Assembly: GCF_900566075.1 (NCBI RefSeq)
Contig: NZ_UPHU01000001.1
Coordinates: forward strand, 186,001 to 250,000
DNA from: Mycobacterium pseudokansasii
Lineage (GTDB): Bacteria; Actinomycetota; Actinomycetes; Mycobacteriales; Mycobacteriaceae
DNA length: 64,000 nucleotides
Direction of reading: 5' to 3'
Part shown: in pieces, positions 1 to 8,884 of the stretch
Position numbering within the stretch: position 1 is the stretch's first letter
Layout: the number at the start of each line of letters is the position of its first letter
Notes under the pieces: model-generated
Told to the model about the DNA's origin: nothing
What the model saw: only the letters and a program-made list of their open reading frames with translations
The model's database searches: none
Position numbers and translations under genes: made by a program

Positions 1-512
1 CGCTCTTTCGACAGGGCGCTGAAATTGCCGATCGGCGTCGGACGGCTGGGCTTGCCCATCGACGCCGGCATGGTGCGCAGGACCTCTCCGTTTCGGCTGA
101 CCGTGAACGTGTGTGCGGAGATGCTGGCCACCCCCAGCAGTTCGTCGCCGGTTTCGAAGCCGTCGGTCAGCTCCTGCGCATCCACCGAAATTTGGCTATG
201 GGTCGGCCAGTAGTGGTCGGGGATCCACTGCACGACGAAGCTGTCGACCCACTCGAAATGTCCGGTCATGTTGCTGGGGGAGGTGACACGAATGGTCCGT
301 TCGGCGGCGCGGCGATCGAGGACGGGAGCGGTGAAGGTCACCACCACCGGGTGTGCCACGCCCACCACTGCGCCATTGGCCGGCAACACCGCGGCGACTG
401 CTGGCACGGGCTGCGGCAGAGGCACCGCGGCGCTCGCCAGAGCGCCCGACCCGGCCAGGGCCATCGTCGTGATTGTGACCATAACGAACAGATAACGAAC
501 TGCGTGGCGCAT
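1..512 (-). CDS. ldtA: L,D-transpeptidase LdtA (LdtMt1-like), C-terminus cut by window edge
   Basis: Peptidoglycan 3-3 cross-linking enzyme acting outside the membrane. About 170 codons are visible, starting MRHAVRYLFVMVTITTM. Residues 1-32 form a signal peptide (hydrophobic core, then an A-S-A-A-V cleavage region). An Ig-like domain follows (PANGAVVGVAHPVVVTFT...GHFEWV), then the beginning of the YkuD catalytic domain (SISAHTFTVSRNGEV, GKPSRPTPIGNF). The catalytic SHGC motif lies beyond position 1, so activity cannot be judged. The sequence closely matches my memory of M. tuberculosis Rv0116c. The ATG at 512 has an AAGGGTG-type ribosome site. It is divergent from the LysR gene, the same order as in M. 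tuberculosis. Confidence 0.93.
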   Translation of the reverse strand, partial: MRHAVRYLFVMVTITTMALAGSGALASAAVPLPQPVPAVAAVLPANGAVVGVAHPVVVTFTAPVLDRRAAERTIRVTSPSNMTGHFEWVDSFVVQWIPDHYWPTHSQISVDAQELTDGFETGDELLGVASISAHTFTVSRNGEVLRTMPASMGKPSRPTPIGNFSALSKE

Positions 513-874
513 GACGGTCACCCTTCGGGACGGCGCAATCAACACAACCGCATTCTAGGGCTGTGTACCCGCTACGTGCTGCAGCAAACATCTCGGACTG
601 GCGGTCCGGCTTTGCTCCGGTCGTCATGGTAGCGATCCGTCGTCGGTCTTGCCCGGGTCGCGACGCGGCCGGCGCCCCGCTGCGGCAGCCGGCCCTCCAC
701 GCGTCGATCGCGTCGCTGCCCGTCGAGTCGGCGTCCGGGGCGATGGCCGGTCTCGCGCGCCGCGAACCTGGCCCGGGCGCCCCGGGCGCGCGGTCTCGGC
801 CTGTTGAGACTGGCTGACCGGCCGACGACACGTTAGCCTCAGCGACATCGTGCTCCACCGCCGAGGAGGTGTCA
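513..874. promoter_or_regulatory. Divergent intergenic region ldtA/oxyS
   Basis: A 362-base gap with no convincing gene. On the minus strand a TAGAAT box (552-557) sits about 40 bases before the ldtA ATG and is a plausible -10, with a leader of about 33 nt. On the plus strand a GAGGAG ribosome site (863-868) precedes the LysR start. I see no clear LysR-type T-N11-A operator. The middle (640-840) is very GC-rich and featureless to me. Confidence 0.4.
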
Positions 875-1807
875 GTGCTCTTTCGTCAGCTGGAGTATTT
901 CGTGGCGGTCGCCCAGGAGCGGCACTTCGCCCGGGCGGCCGAGAAGTGCTATGTCTCACAACCCGCGCTGTCGTCGGCGATCGCCAAGCTCGAACGTGAA
1001 CTCAACGTCACCCTGATCAACCGCGGCCATAGCTTCGAGGGCCTTACGCCCGAGGGCGAGCGGTTGGTGGTGTGGGCCAAGCGGATTCTGGCCGAACACG
1101 ACGCTTTCAAGGCCGAGGTCGACGCGGTGCGCTCCGGAGTCACCGGGACGCTGCGGCTGGGCACGGTCCCGTCTGCGTCGACGACGGCGTCGCTGGTGTT
1201 GTCGGGTTTCTGTTCGGCGCACCCGTTGGTCAAGGCCCAAATCTGCTCCCGGCTGGCCTCGACCGAGCTGTACCGGCGGCTGCGTGACTTCGAGCTGGAC
1301 GCGGTCATCGCGCACCCCTCAGCGGAAGACAGCCGCGATGTGGAATTGGTGCCGCTCTACGAGGAGCGCTATGTGCTGATCGCCCCGGCCGATATGTTTC
1401 CGGCGGGAACGTCGGCGCTGCGCTGGCCGGATGCCGCGCAACTACCGCTGGCCCTGCTCTCGCCGGACATGCGGGATCGGCAGATGATCGACGCAGTGTT
1501 GGCCAAGCATGGCATCACGGTCAGCCCGCAGGTCGAGACTGATTCCGTCGCATCGCTGATCGCTCAGGTTGCCACTGGCCACTGGGCTTCCATCGTTCCG
1601 CACACCTGGCTGTGGACGACGCCCACCGGCGGCGAGGTCCGCCCGGTTCGCTTGGTAGACCCGATTCTCAAAGCTCAGATCACCCTGGCCACCAACTCAA
1701 CCGGGCCGGGATCGCCCGTGGCCCGGGCGCTTGTCGCCGGTGCGCGGGAGTTGGCCCTGGACGAGTTCTTCGACGCGCGGATGTCGGGAATCAGCCGCGG
1801 ACGCTGA
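875..1807 (+). CDS. oxyS: LysR-family transcriptional regulator OxyS
   Basis: Cytoplasmic DNA-binding regulator of about 310 aa. The N-terminal winged helix-turn-helix is at residues 1-60 (FRQLEYFVAVAQERHFARAA, then VSQPALSSAIAKLERELN). A LysR substrate-binding domain follows (GTLRLGTVPSASTT... to the C-terminus). The start is placed at GTG 875 because the GAGGAG site at 863-868 gives 6-nt spacing; the GTG at 869 would abut it. It matches M. tuberculosis OxyS (Rv0117), which was named for a link to oxidative stress, but its inducer here is unknown. The end overlaps the convergent oxcA stop by 17 bases. Adjacency to oxcA/fadD7 makes control of that pair possible (inference). Confidence 0.93.
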   Translation: MLFRQLEYFVAVAQERHFARAAEKCYVSQPALSSAIAKLERELNVTLINRGHSFEGLTPEGERLVVWAKRILAEHDAFKAEVDAVRSGVTGTLRLGTVPSASTTASLVLSGFCSAHPLVKAQICSRLASTELYRRLRDFELDAVIAHPSAEDSRDVELVPLYEERYVLIAPADMFPAGTSALRWPDAAQLPLALLSPDMRDRQMIDAVLAKHGITVSPQVETDSVASLIAQVATGHWASIVPHTWLWTTPTGGEVRPVRLVDPILKAQITLATNSTGPGSPVARALVAGARELALDEFFDARMSGISRGR

Positions 1808-3551
1808 CCGGTGCCGGCGGTGCGGCGGCCGCGCTGGTGGGGTTCAGGCTCGCCAGGTGTCCGCTCTCCACACCGGCGGCCGGGCTGAGCTCGCAGTCGA
1901 TGATCGACGGTCCCCCCGACGCCAGCGCCTCGGTCAGTGCCGCGGTCAGCTCCGACGGGGTGGTGACGTGATATCCCTTGCCGCTGAATGCCTCTGCGAT
2001 CAGCTCGTGACGCGCCCGAGCGTTCAGCACGGTAGGCGCCGGATCGCTGCCGGACGCCGGCGTTTCGTCACCGCGGTAGACGCCGCCGTTGTTGAGGATG
2101 ACCACGGTCACCGGAAGTCGATACCGGCAGATGGTCTCGATTTCCATGCCGGAAAAGCCGAATGCGCTGTCACCTTCGATCGCGATCACCGGTCGTCCGG
2201 TCTCCACCGCGGCCGCGATCGAGTAGCCCAGGCCGATGCCCATGACCCCCCAGGTACCGGTGTCGAGCCGGTGTCGCGGCAACTGCATGTCGATGACGTT
2301 GCGGGCCAGGTCCAGCGCGTTGGCGCCCTCGTTGACCACATACACATCGGGAGTGTGTTGCAGCACGGCGCGAATAGCGCCGAGCGCGTTGTAGAACCGC
2401 ATCGGGTGGGGGTCTTCGGCCAGCCGCTCGCGCATCTTGGCGTCGTTGCGCGCCTTGCGATCCGACAGCTCGCCGGTCCATTCCGCCGGCGCCACGACGG
2501 GACGCCCGGCCAGACCGTCCAGCAGCGCCGACATCACCGAGCCGATGTCACCGGTCAGCGGAGCCGCCACCGGACGGTTGCTGTCGAACTCCGACGCCGC
2601 GATGTCGACCTGGATGAACTTGGCATCGGCCGCCCACTGCGGCGACTCGCCGTGGCCCAGCAGCCAATTCAGCCGGGCACCGATCAGCACGACCGTGTCG
2701 GCGCGCGCGATTGCCAGCGAGCGGGCCGCGCCTGCGGACTGCGGATGCGAGTCCGGCAGTAGCCCCTTGGCCATCGACATGGGCAGGAACGGAATTCCGG
2801 TGGTCTCGACGAACTCGCGAATCACGTTGTCGGCCCGGGCATATGCCGCGCCTTTACCGAGCACGATCAGCGGCCGCCGGGCCGCGGCGAGTAACTGCAG
2901 GGCGCGGTCGACCGCCTCGGCCGCGGGAAGTTGTCGCGGTGCCGGGTCGACCAGCGGCCAGATGCTGTCGGCGGCAACGGAGACCTCCAATGCCTGACCG
3001 AGCACCTCGCCGGGAATGTCGAGGTAGACACCGCCCGGCCGGCCCGAAATCGCGGTGCGAATGGCGCGCGCGACCCCGAGCCCGATGTCCTCCACCCGGT
3101 TGATCCGGTAGGCCGCCTTGGCGAATGGCCGGGCGGCGTTGAGCTGGTCGATCTCCTGGTAGTCGCCGCGCTGCAGGTCCACGATGGACCGCCGGCTCGA
3201 ACCCGAGATCTGGATCATCGGGAAGCAGTTTGCGGTGGCGTTGGCCAGCGCGGGCAGGCCGTTGAGAAAGCCGGGGCCCGACGTCGTCAGGCAGATGCCT
3301 GGACGCGCCGTGAGGAAACCGGCGGCCGCGGCCGCATTCCCGGCCGAGCCCTCGTGACGGAAGCCGATGTAACGGATACCAGCGGCCTGGGCGGTGCGGG
3401 CGAGGTCGGTGATCGGGATGCCGACGATCCCGTAGATGGTGTCGACGTCGTTGGCCTTGAGGGCGTCAACCATGAGGTGAAAGCCGTCGGTCAGGCGCTT
3501 CGGGGCCGGTCCAGCCGCCGCTTCGCCGGGAGGTGCCGATTGCGTGGTCAT
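1791..3551 (-). CDS. oxcA: Oxalyl-CoA decarboxylase (ThDP-dependent)
   Basis: Converts oxalyl-CoA to formyl-CoA and CO2 using thiamine diphosphate; cytoplasmic. About 586 aa, close to the family length. The N-terminal PYR domain has the catalytic glutamate context GFRHEGSAGNAAAAAGF. A central domain follows, then the C-terminal PP domain with the ThDP/Mg motif IEGDSAFGFSGME...VILNNGGVY. The start MTTQSAPP at 3551 is chosen for a GAGGAG site 7 nt upstream; an in-frame upstream extension lacks one. It matches M. tuberculosis OxcA (Rv0118c). It is divergent from fadD7 across 279 bases. Together the two can activate and decarboxylate oxalate (inference from families). Confidence 0.94.
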   Translation of the reverse strand: MTTQSAPPGEAAAGPAPKRLTDGFHLMVDALKANDVDTIYGIVGIPITDLARTAQAAGIRYIGFRHEGSAGNAAAAAGFLTARPGICLTTSGPGFLNGLPALANATANCFPMIQISGSSRRSIVDLQRGDYQEIDQLNAARPFAKAAYRINRVEDIGLGVARAIRTAISGRPGGVYLDIPGEVLGQALEVSVAADSIWPLVDPAPRQLPAAEAVDRALQLLAAARRPLIVLGKGAAYARADNVIREFVETTGIPFLPMSMAKGLLPDSHPQSAGAARSLAIARADTVVLIGARLNWLLGHGESPQWAADAKFIQVDIAASEFDSNRPVAAPLTGDIGSVMSALLDGLAGRPVVAPAEWTGELSDRKARNDAKMRERLAEDPHPMRFYNALGAIRAVLQHTPDVYVVNEGANALDLARNVIDMQLPRHRLDTGTWGVMGIGLGYSIAAAVETGRPVIAIEGDSAFGFSGMEIETICRYRLPVTVVILNNGGVYRGDETPASGSDPAPTVLNARARHELIAEAFSGKGYHVTTPSELTAALTEALASGGPSIIDCELSPAAGVESGHLASLNPTSAAAAPPAPVSVRG

Positions 3552-3830
3552 GGTGGCGACTCCTCGTGTCTGAGGGGGGACCGGAGCGCTCCCCGCCGCG
3601 GATGTCTCGGTCATCACTTTGTTCCAGTGCCCGGGCTGTGTCCAAGACCAGGTCGCTATTCAGTGATTTACGTTGTCTATCGACCGTGGCCGCAGGCGGC
3701 TTCCGGGGCGCATTCGATAGGTTCCGGCTATCGAGCGGTAGCGGATCGGTATTGGACAAGCAGCGTTGTCACCGGCAGGGTGGCCATCAGTAACCGATCC
3801 GGCACCGGCAACACCCGAGAGGAGCGTGCG

Positions 3831-5429
3831 ATGTCATCGATTGCCAAGGCGGTGGCGCAACAGTTCACGGCCGATGCTTCCACCGAATCGTCGAGTCCGC
3901 GGATTGTCGATCTGGTGATGGTGGCGGCGACACGGCGGCCGGAGGCCGTCGCGCTCGTCGTGACCGCGGACCGCGTCGCGATCAGCTACCGCGACGTGAT
4001 CCGGTTGGCCGACGACCTCGCCGGGCAGCTGACCAGAGCCGGTCTGTTGCCGGGCGACCGGGTGGCGCTGCGTTCAGGCAGCAACGCCGAATTCGTCATC
4101 GCACTGTTGGCCGCATCGCGAGCCGATCTTGTGGTGGTCCCGTTGGATCCGGCGTTGCCCGTCAGCGACCAGCGCGCCCGCGCCGAGGCTTCCGGAGCGC
4201 GCGTGGTGCTGGTGGACGGCAGCGGCCCCGACAACGGGGAAGATCCAGCGGTCCGGTGGTGGCCGGTGGCGGTGAGCGTGGGCCACGATGACGGCGCCCT
4301 GTCGGTCCGTTTGGAGGCTGCCGGGGAACCGAAGCCGGTCCCGTCCGCACCCGAGGGGCTGCGGCCCGACGATGCCATGATCATGTTCACCGGCGGGACG
4401 ACGGGCCTGCCGAAAATGGTCCCATGGACCCACGGAAACATCGCCAGTTCGATCCGGGCGATCATCGCCGGGTATCGGCTGGGCCCGCAGGATGCGACGG
4501 TCGCGGTGATGCCGCTGTATCACGGCCACGGCTTGATGGCCGCGTTGCTATCGACCCTGGCGTCCGGGGGCGCGGTGTTGCTGCCGGCGCGCGGAAAGTT
4601 CTCGGCGCACACCTTCTGGGACGACATCGACGCGGTGCGGGCCACCTGGTACACGGCGGTGCCGACCATTCACCAGATCCTGTTGGAGCGTGCCAAAACT
4701 GAATCGTCCGGCACCAAAGCCGCCCTGCGTTTCATCCGCAGCTGCAGCGCCCCACTCACCCCGGAGACGGCGCAGGCGCTGCACGCAGAGTTCAGCGCGC
4801 CGGTGGTGTGTGCGTTCGGGATGACCGAGGCCACCCACCAGGTGGCCACCACAGGGCCCGACGAGGATGAAAACCCTGCTGTGTCAACAGGTCTGGTGGG
4901 CAAGTCGACCGGGACCGAGATCCGGATCGTCGGGTCCGGCGGCGCGCCCGTCGGCCCCGGCGAGGTCGGCGAGGTCTGGCTGCGCGGCCCCACCGTGGTG
5001 CGTGGCTACCTCGGCGACCCGAAGATCACCGAAGCCAACTTCACCGACGGTTGGCTGCGCACCGGCGATTTGGGGACCTTGTCGGCCGACGGCGACCTGA
5101 GCATCCGTGGCCGGATCAAAGAGCTGATCAACCGGGGCGGCGAGAAGATTTCGCCGGAGCGTGTCGAGCAGGTGCTGGCCACCCATCCCAACGTGTTGGA
5201 ACCGGCCGTCTTCGGCGTTCCCCACCCGCTCTACGGCGAAGCCGTCGCGGCGGTGATCGTGCCTCGTCAACCCGCGCCGACTCCCGAAGAACTCACCGAG
5301 TTCTGCCGGGAACGCTTGGCGGCCTTCGAAATTCCCGCCACCTTCGAACTGGCGCGCGAGCTGCCGCACACCGCGAAAGGTTCGCTCGACCGCCGCGCCG
5401 TGGCCCAACAGTTCGGTGCGCCGGCGTAA
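3831..5429 (+). CDS. fadD7: Acyl-CoA synthetase FadD7, candidate oxalyl-CoA synthetase
   Basis: ANL-superfamily AMP-forming CoA ligase of 532 aa. Visible motifs are the AMP-binding loop FTGGTTGLPKMVPWTH, the A5 motif FGMTEATHQVAT, the A7/A8 hinge TGDLGTLSADGDLSIRGR with INRGGEKISPERVE, and the A10 lysine region HTAKGSLDRR. The ATG at 3831 has a GAGAGGAG site. It is Rv0119 by position and sequence. It belongs to the compact type that resembles plant AAE3/yeast Pcs60 oxalyl-CoA synthetases. With oxcA next door, oxalate is a better substrate guess than a long fatty acid (inference; M. tuberculosis annotation says fatty-acid-CoA ligase). Confidence 0.9.
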   Translation: MSSIAKAVAQQFTADASTESSSPRIVDLVMVAATRRPEAVALVVTADRVAISYRDVIRLADDLAGQLTRAGLLPGDRVALRSGSNAEFVIALLAASRADLVVVPLDPALPVSDQRARAEASGARVVLVDGSGPDNGEDPAVRWWPVAVSVGHDDGALSVRLEAAGEPKPVPSAPEGLRPDDAMIMFTGGTTGLPKMVPWTHGNIASSIRAIIAGYRLGPQDATVAVMPLYHGHGLMAALLSTLASGGAVLLPARGKFSAHTFWDDIDAVRATWYTAVPTIHQILLERAKTESSGTKAALRFIRSCSAPLTPETAQALHAEFSAPVVCAFGMTEATHQVATTGPDEDENPAVSTGLVGKSTGTEIRIVGSGGAPVGPGEVGEVWLRGPTVVRGYLGDPKITEANFTDGWLRTGDLGTLSADGDLSIRGRIKELINRGGEKISPERVEQVLATHPNVLEPAVFGVPHPLYGEAVAAVIVPRQPAPTPEELTEFCRERLAAFEIPATFELARELPHTAKGSLDRRAVAQQFGAPA

Positions 5430-5434
5430 CCCGG

Positions 5435-5923
5435 TCACCGCGACGACGCGACCGAACCCCACGCCGCTCGCGCGCCGGAGTCGCCGACGCGATACGTCTG
5501 GACCAGCGTGGCGGCAGCAGCGGCCACCACCAACAGCGTGACCACCAGTTGCGCAGCGCGCTTCACCGCGCGTCCGCGCACCAGGCGAAGGTGGACGACC
5601 GCCAGCGCGACCACCGCCAGCCGCCAGCGCAGCCGCGAAGTAGGACAGGGTTTGGCCGAGGTTCGCGTGGCTGTCGATCGCCGGCGACTAGCTTCGCTTA
5701 GCTTCGCTTAGCCGAGCTTGCCGGCCAACCACTCGCCGGAATCCGCGGTCAACGGGGTCACGATGAGGGTGATGACGGCCAGGGCCAGAGTCGGCCAGAC
5801 CAGTCGTTGGCGGGCGGGCGGCCACAGCGCGCACATGATCGCCAGGATCGCCGTCAACGGACCCAGCACGACGACCAGATGGTTGAGCAATATGTGGGCC
5901 GGTAGTCCGTCAACCGTCGACAT
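5435..5923 (-). pseudogene. DUF2231-type membrane protein, broken by frameshifts
   Basis: The first 71 codons (5923-5711) read as an intact N-terminus: MSTVDGLPAHILLNHLVVVL, two hydrophobic segments, then TADSGEWLAGKLG, followed by TAA at 5710. Similarity to the DUF2231 family resumes in another frame (SPAIDSHANLGQTLSYFAAA, about 5687-5620). It resumes again in a third frame (WRLAVVALAVVHLRLVRG ... LVQTYRVGDSGARAAWG) down to a stop at 5435. A full-length DUF2231 protein of about 165 aa has therefore been split by at least two length changes. A perfect 10-bp tandem duplication (5691-5710) lies at the first break. The start is 8 bases after the fusA2 stop, so it was probably the second gene of that operon. 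Confidence 0.8.
5691..5710. repeat. 10-bp perfect tandem duplication
   Basis: GCTTCGCTTA occurs twice head to tail. It coincides with the in-frame stop that ends the first reading frame of the DUF2231 pseudogene, suggesting slippage or duplication as the cause of the break. Confidence 0.9.
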
Positions 5924-5931
5924 GAGGCCGG

Positions 5932-8079
5932 CTACGCGGTTGACTTCACCCGGGCCGCAGCGGATTCCGGCATCGGTTCGTATCGGGCGAACGTGCGGGT
6001 GAACGATGCGGCGCCGTGGGCGAGCGAGCGCAAGTCGATGGCATACCGGGTCAACTCGACCTGAGGCACTTCGGCTTTGACTACCGTGCGTTCGTTGGCG
6101 GCTGTCTCGGTACCCAGCACGCGGCCGCGGCGCCCGGACAGGTCACCCATCACCGCGCCCACGAAGTCGTCGGGCACCAACACCGAGATCTCGTCGATCG
6201 GCTCCAGCAGAATCACCTTGGTCGCAGCGGCCGCATCCCGCAACGCCAGTCCACCGGCCATCTGGAAGGCGAAGTCGGAGGAGTCGACGCTGTGCGCCTT
6301 ACCGTCGAGCAGGGTGACCCGCAAGTCCACCACCGGGTAACCGGCGAGCACGCCCTTTTCCATCTGCGCCCGGACGCCCTTCTCCACGCTCGGAATGAAT
6401 TGGCGTGGCACCGCGCCACCGACCACCTTGTCGACGAACTCGAAACCGGAGCCCTCCGGCAACGGCTCCACCTCGATGTCGCACACCCCGTACTGGCCGT
6501 GCCCGCCGGATTGCTTGACGTGACGGCCGTGGCCTTTGGCCTTGCCGGCGAACGTTTCCCGCAGCGGTACCCGCAGCTCCACGGTGTCCACGGTGACGCC
6601 GTACCGATTGGCCAGCCCGTCGAGAACCACGCCGGCATGCGCCTCGCCCATGCACCACAGCACGATCTGGTGGGTCTCCTGGTTCTGCTCGATCCGCAAT
6701 GTCGGGTCTTCGGCGGCAAGACGGCCCAAGCCGACCGACAATTTGTCCTCGTCGGTCTTCGCGTGCGCCTGAATCGCGATGGGCAGCAATGGCTCCGGCA
6801 TTGTCCAGGGCTTCAGCACCAACGGCTCGGCCTTGTCCGAGAGGGTGTCACCGGTTTCGGCGCGGCTCAGCCTGCCGATGGCGCAGATGTCGCCGGCCAC
6901 CACCGCGGCGGCCGGCCGCTGCTGCTTGCCCAGCGGGAACGACAACGGTCCGATGCGTTCGTCTTCGTCGTGGTCGGGGTGGGTGTTCGCCGACCCGTTG
7001 GGGCCGCCGAAAAAGGACGAGAAATGGCCTGACACATGAACAGTGGCGTCGGGCTTGATGGTTCCGGAGAACACCCGCACCAGGCTGACCCGGCCGACGT
7101 AAGGGTCGGACGTCGTCTTCACCACCTCGGCGAGCAACGGCGCGTTCACGTCGCAGGCCAACCCGGCGTGTGCGGCACCCTGCGGGGTGAACACCTCCGG
7201 TAGCGGGTGCTCCATCGGAGACGGGAAGCCGCGGGTGGCGACCTCCAGCAGTTCCAGGGTGCCGACGCCAGTGCCGCTGCACACCGGGATCACCGGGAAG
7301 AACGAACCCCGGGCAACGGCCTTCTCCAGATCCTGGATCAGCACGGCTTCGTCGATATCCTCGCCGCCGAGGTAGCGCTCCATCAACGACTCGTCCTCGG
7401 ACTCCTCGATGATCCCTTCGATCAGGCTGCCGCGGGCCTCCTCGATCCGATCGGCGTCCGAGGGGTCCGGGGGTCGCGCCGTGCGCTTGCCGCCGGAGTA
7501 CTCGTAGTGGATCTGTGACAGCAATCCGATCAGGCCGTCACCGGCGGGAAGGTACAGCGGTAAGACTTTGTCGCCGAACGCGTCCTGGGCGGCGGCCAGT
7601 GCTTCGGGATAGTTCGCCCGGGCGTGATCCAGCTTGGTGATCACCACTGCGCGCGGCATGCCGACCTGGCTGCATTCCTGCCAGAGCGACTTCGTGGGCT
7701 CGTCGACGCCTTCGTTTGCCGCGATCACGAACAGCGCGCAGTCCGCGGCTCGCAACCCGGCGCGCAGCTCACCCACGAAATCGGCGTATCCAGGGGTGTC
7801 GACGAGGTTCACCTTGATGCCGTCGTGCGACAGCGAGGCCACCGCGAGCCCGACCGAGCGCTGCTGGCGGATCTCCGCGTCGTCGTAGTCGCAGATCGTG
7901 GTGCCGTCGGTGACCGATCCCGGCCGGGACAGCACTCCGGCCGCGACCAGCAGGGCCTCGACGAGGGTGGTCTTGCCGCCGCCTGATGGCCCCACCAGAA
8001 CCACGTTGCGAACGGCGTCCGGGCCATCCGCGGTGGGCGCGGCTGCCGCCCCCTGGGAGGCACTCGCTCTGTCGGCCAT
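5932..8079 (-). CDS. fusA2: EF-G-like translational GTPase FusA2
   Basis: 715-aa paralogue of elongation factor G. The G1 motif is GPSGGGKTTLVEAL, G3 is DTPGYADF and G4 is TKLDHA, followed by EF-G domains II-V. G4 is TKLD rather than the usual NKxD, and G1 differs from the usual AHxDxGKTT. This fits a diverged paralogue rather than the main translocase. The start MADRASASQ (8079) has GGAGGAAAGTC ahead of it; the upstream in-frame extension does not. It matches Rv0120c. As I recall, the M. smegmatis homologue binds nucleotide but lacks ribosome-stimulated GTPase activity, so its role remains open. Confidence 0.93.
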   Translation of the reverse strand: MADRASASQGAAAAPTADGPDAVRNVVLVGPSGGGKTTLVEALLVAAGVLSRPGSVTDGTTICDYDDAEIRQQRSVGLAVASLSHDGIKVNLVDTPGYADFVGELRAGLRAADCALFVIAANEGVDEPTKSLWQECSQVGMPRAVVITKLDHARANYPEALAAAQDAFGDKVLPLYLPAGDGLIGLLSQIHYEYSGGKRTARPPDPSDADRIEEARGSLIEGIIEESEDESLMERYLGGEDIDEAVLIQDLEKAVARGSFFPVIPVCSGTGVGTLELLEVATRGFPSPMEHPLPEVFTPQGAAHAGLACDVNAPLLAEVVKTTSDPYVGRVSLVRVFSGTIKPDATVHVSGHFSSFFGGPNGSANTHPDHDEDERIGPLSFPLGKQQRPAAAVVAGDICAIGRLSRAETGDTLSDKAEPLVLKPWTMPEPLLPIAIQAHAKTDEDKLSVGLGRLAAEDPTLRIEQNQETHQIVLWCMGEAHAGVVLDGLANRYGVTVDTVELRVPLRETFAGKAKGHGRHVKQSGGHGQYGVCDIEVEPLPEGSGFEFVDKVVGGAVPRQFIPSVEKGVRAQMEKGVLAGYPVVDLRVTLLDGKAHSVDSSDFAFQMAGGLALRDAAAATKVILLEPIDEISVLVPDDFVGAVMGDLSGRRGRVLGTETAANERTVVKAEVPQVELTRYAIDLRSLAHGAASFTRTFARYEPMPESAAARVKSTA

Positions 8080-8396
8080 GACTTTCCTCCAGTTCTTCCG
8101 GGTATCAGGAATCCAAGCCCGCCCACTCCCGTAAGCGGTGTGTTCCAGCCCACAGGACGCACCCACAGGACGCAGTAGCAACTTTTCCCCCAACCGCCGC
8201 TCAGCACAAGGCCCGGCCGATGCGGCGCAGCGCAGGTGCGGCGCCGTCGTCGACCCCCGGGTCGGCCGATGCCGCTACCCGCCGAAGACCACCTCCTCGC
8301 CAAAAGCGATAGCGCATGCGCTGGCGCTTCTCAAAATCACGCCAATGCTTCCCTAGCCGGTACCGGTGTGACCTGTGTGGCTAGCGGGGTGTCTGA
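8080..8396 (-). promoter_or_regulatory. Region upstream of fusA2
   Basis: A 317-base gap with no supported gene. It must hold the fusA2 promoter. The only structure I see is a perfect 13-bp tandem repeat (8149-8174) and a short GCGCATGCGC palindrome near 8307-8318. Confidence 0.35.
8149..8174. repeat. 13-bp perfect tandem repeat
   Basis: CCCACAGGACGCA occurs twice without spacing, about 70-95 bases upstream of the fusA2 start codon. It could be a protein site or simple slippage. Confidence 0.85.
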
Positions 8397-8804
8397 TCAG
8401 CCGTGCCAGCTGGACCACCGTCGCACTGACACGGTGACGACCGGCCCGTCCAACGGAATCGACTGGTACTGAGGGTATTTCGTACGCAGCAGCCGGTATC
8501 CGGTGTGCATGGCCGCGCCGTCGTGATGGATCGCGGCGACTCCGTCGGCCCTCACCCACCACAACTGCGCCCAATCGTCGTCGTAATGATCCACGAGCAG
8601 GCTTACGTGCGGAGTGCTCTCGATATTGGTGAGGCGCTGCAGCCGCCGGGTTGTTTTCGGCTTCGCGTCGACGGCGGTGAAGATGAGGTCCCGGTCCACC
8701 GCGAAAACCACCGGCACCAGGTGCGGCGTGCCCGCGGGCGTGATCGTGGCCAGCCGCGCCACCGGGGATTGCGTGAAGGCGGCCTTCGGGTCGAATTCGC
8801 CCAC
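8397..8804 (-). CDS. PPOX-class F420/FMN-binding protein (Rv0121c-like)
   Basis: 135-aa split-beta-barrel protein of the pyridoxamine-5-phosphate-oxidase-like/F420 reductase group. It reads [19 protein letters not shown] near the N-terminus, [14 protein letters not shown] in the cofactor-phosphate region, and [22 protein letters not shown] in the middle, which is typical of the M. tuberculosis Rv0121c group. These small cytoplasmic proteins bind F420 or flavin and reduce small substrates; the substrate is unknown. The start is GTG at 8804 with no good ribosome site. It lies upstream of fusA2 on the same strand, but 317 bases away. Confidence 0.85.
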   Translation of the reverse strand: MGEFDPKAAFTQSPVARLATITPAGTPHLVPVVFAVDRDLIFTAVDAKPKTTRRLQRLTNIESTPHVSLLVDHYDDDWAQLWWVRADGVAAIHHDGAAMHTGYRLLRTKYPQYQSIPLDGPVVTVSVRRWSSWHG

Positions 8805-8872
8805 CGGCCCAGCCTAAAGGCCGTGCTGCCGCGCGGCTCGGGCCGATCGCCGCGGAAACCTCGTCGCCGGGC

Positions 8873-8878
8873 TACCGT
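8873..8878 (+). promoter_or_regulatory. Predicted -10 box of a leaderless promoter
   Basis: TACCGT ends 6 bases before the ATG at 8885. A TANNNT box 6-7 nt from a start codon is the usual pattern of leaderless transcription in mycobacteria, and no ribosome site is present. Confidence 0.55.
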
Positions 8879-8884
8879 TACCCC

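Noticed and set aside
196..858. 220-codon minus-strand ORF across the ldtA start and upstream gap
   Set aside because: It overlaps the well-supported ldtA coding region in another frame and has Arg/Pro-rich shadow composition.
1731..2762. Long plus-strand ORF opposite oxcA
   Set aside because: Antisense shadow in high-GC DNA; oxcA motifs are on the minus strand.
5708..5923. Intact 71-aa small membrane protein
   Set aside because: The remainder of the DUF2231 family protein is readable just downstream in shifted frames, so a broken gene explains it better.
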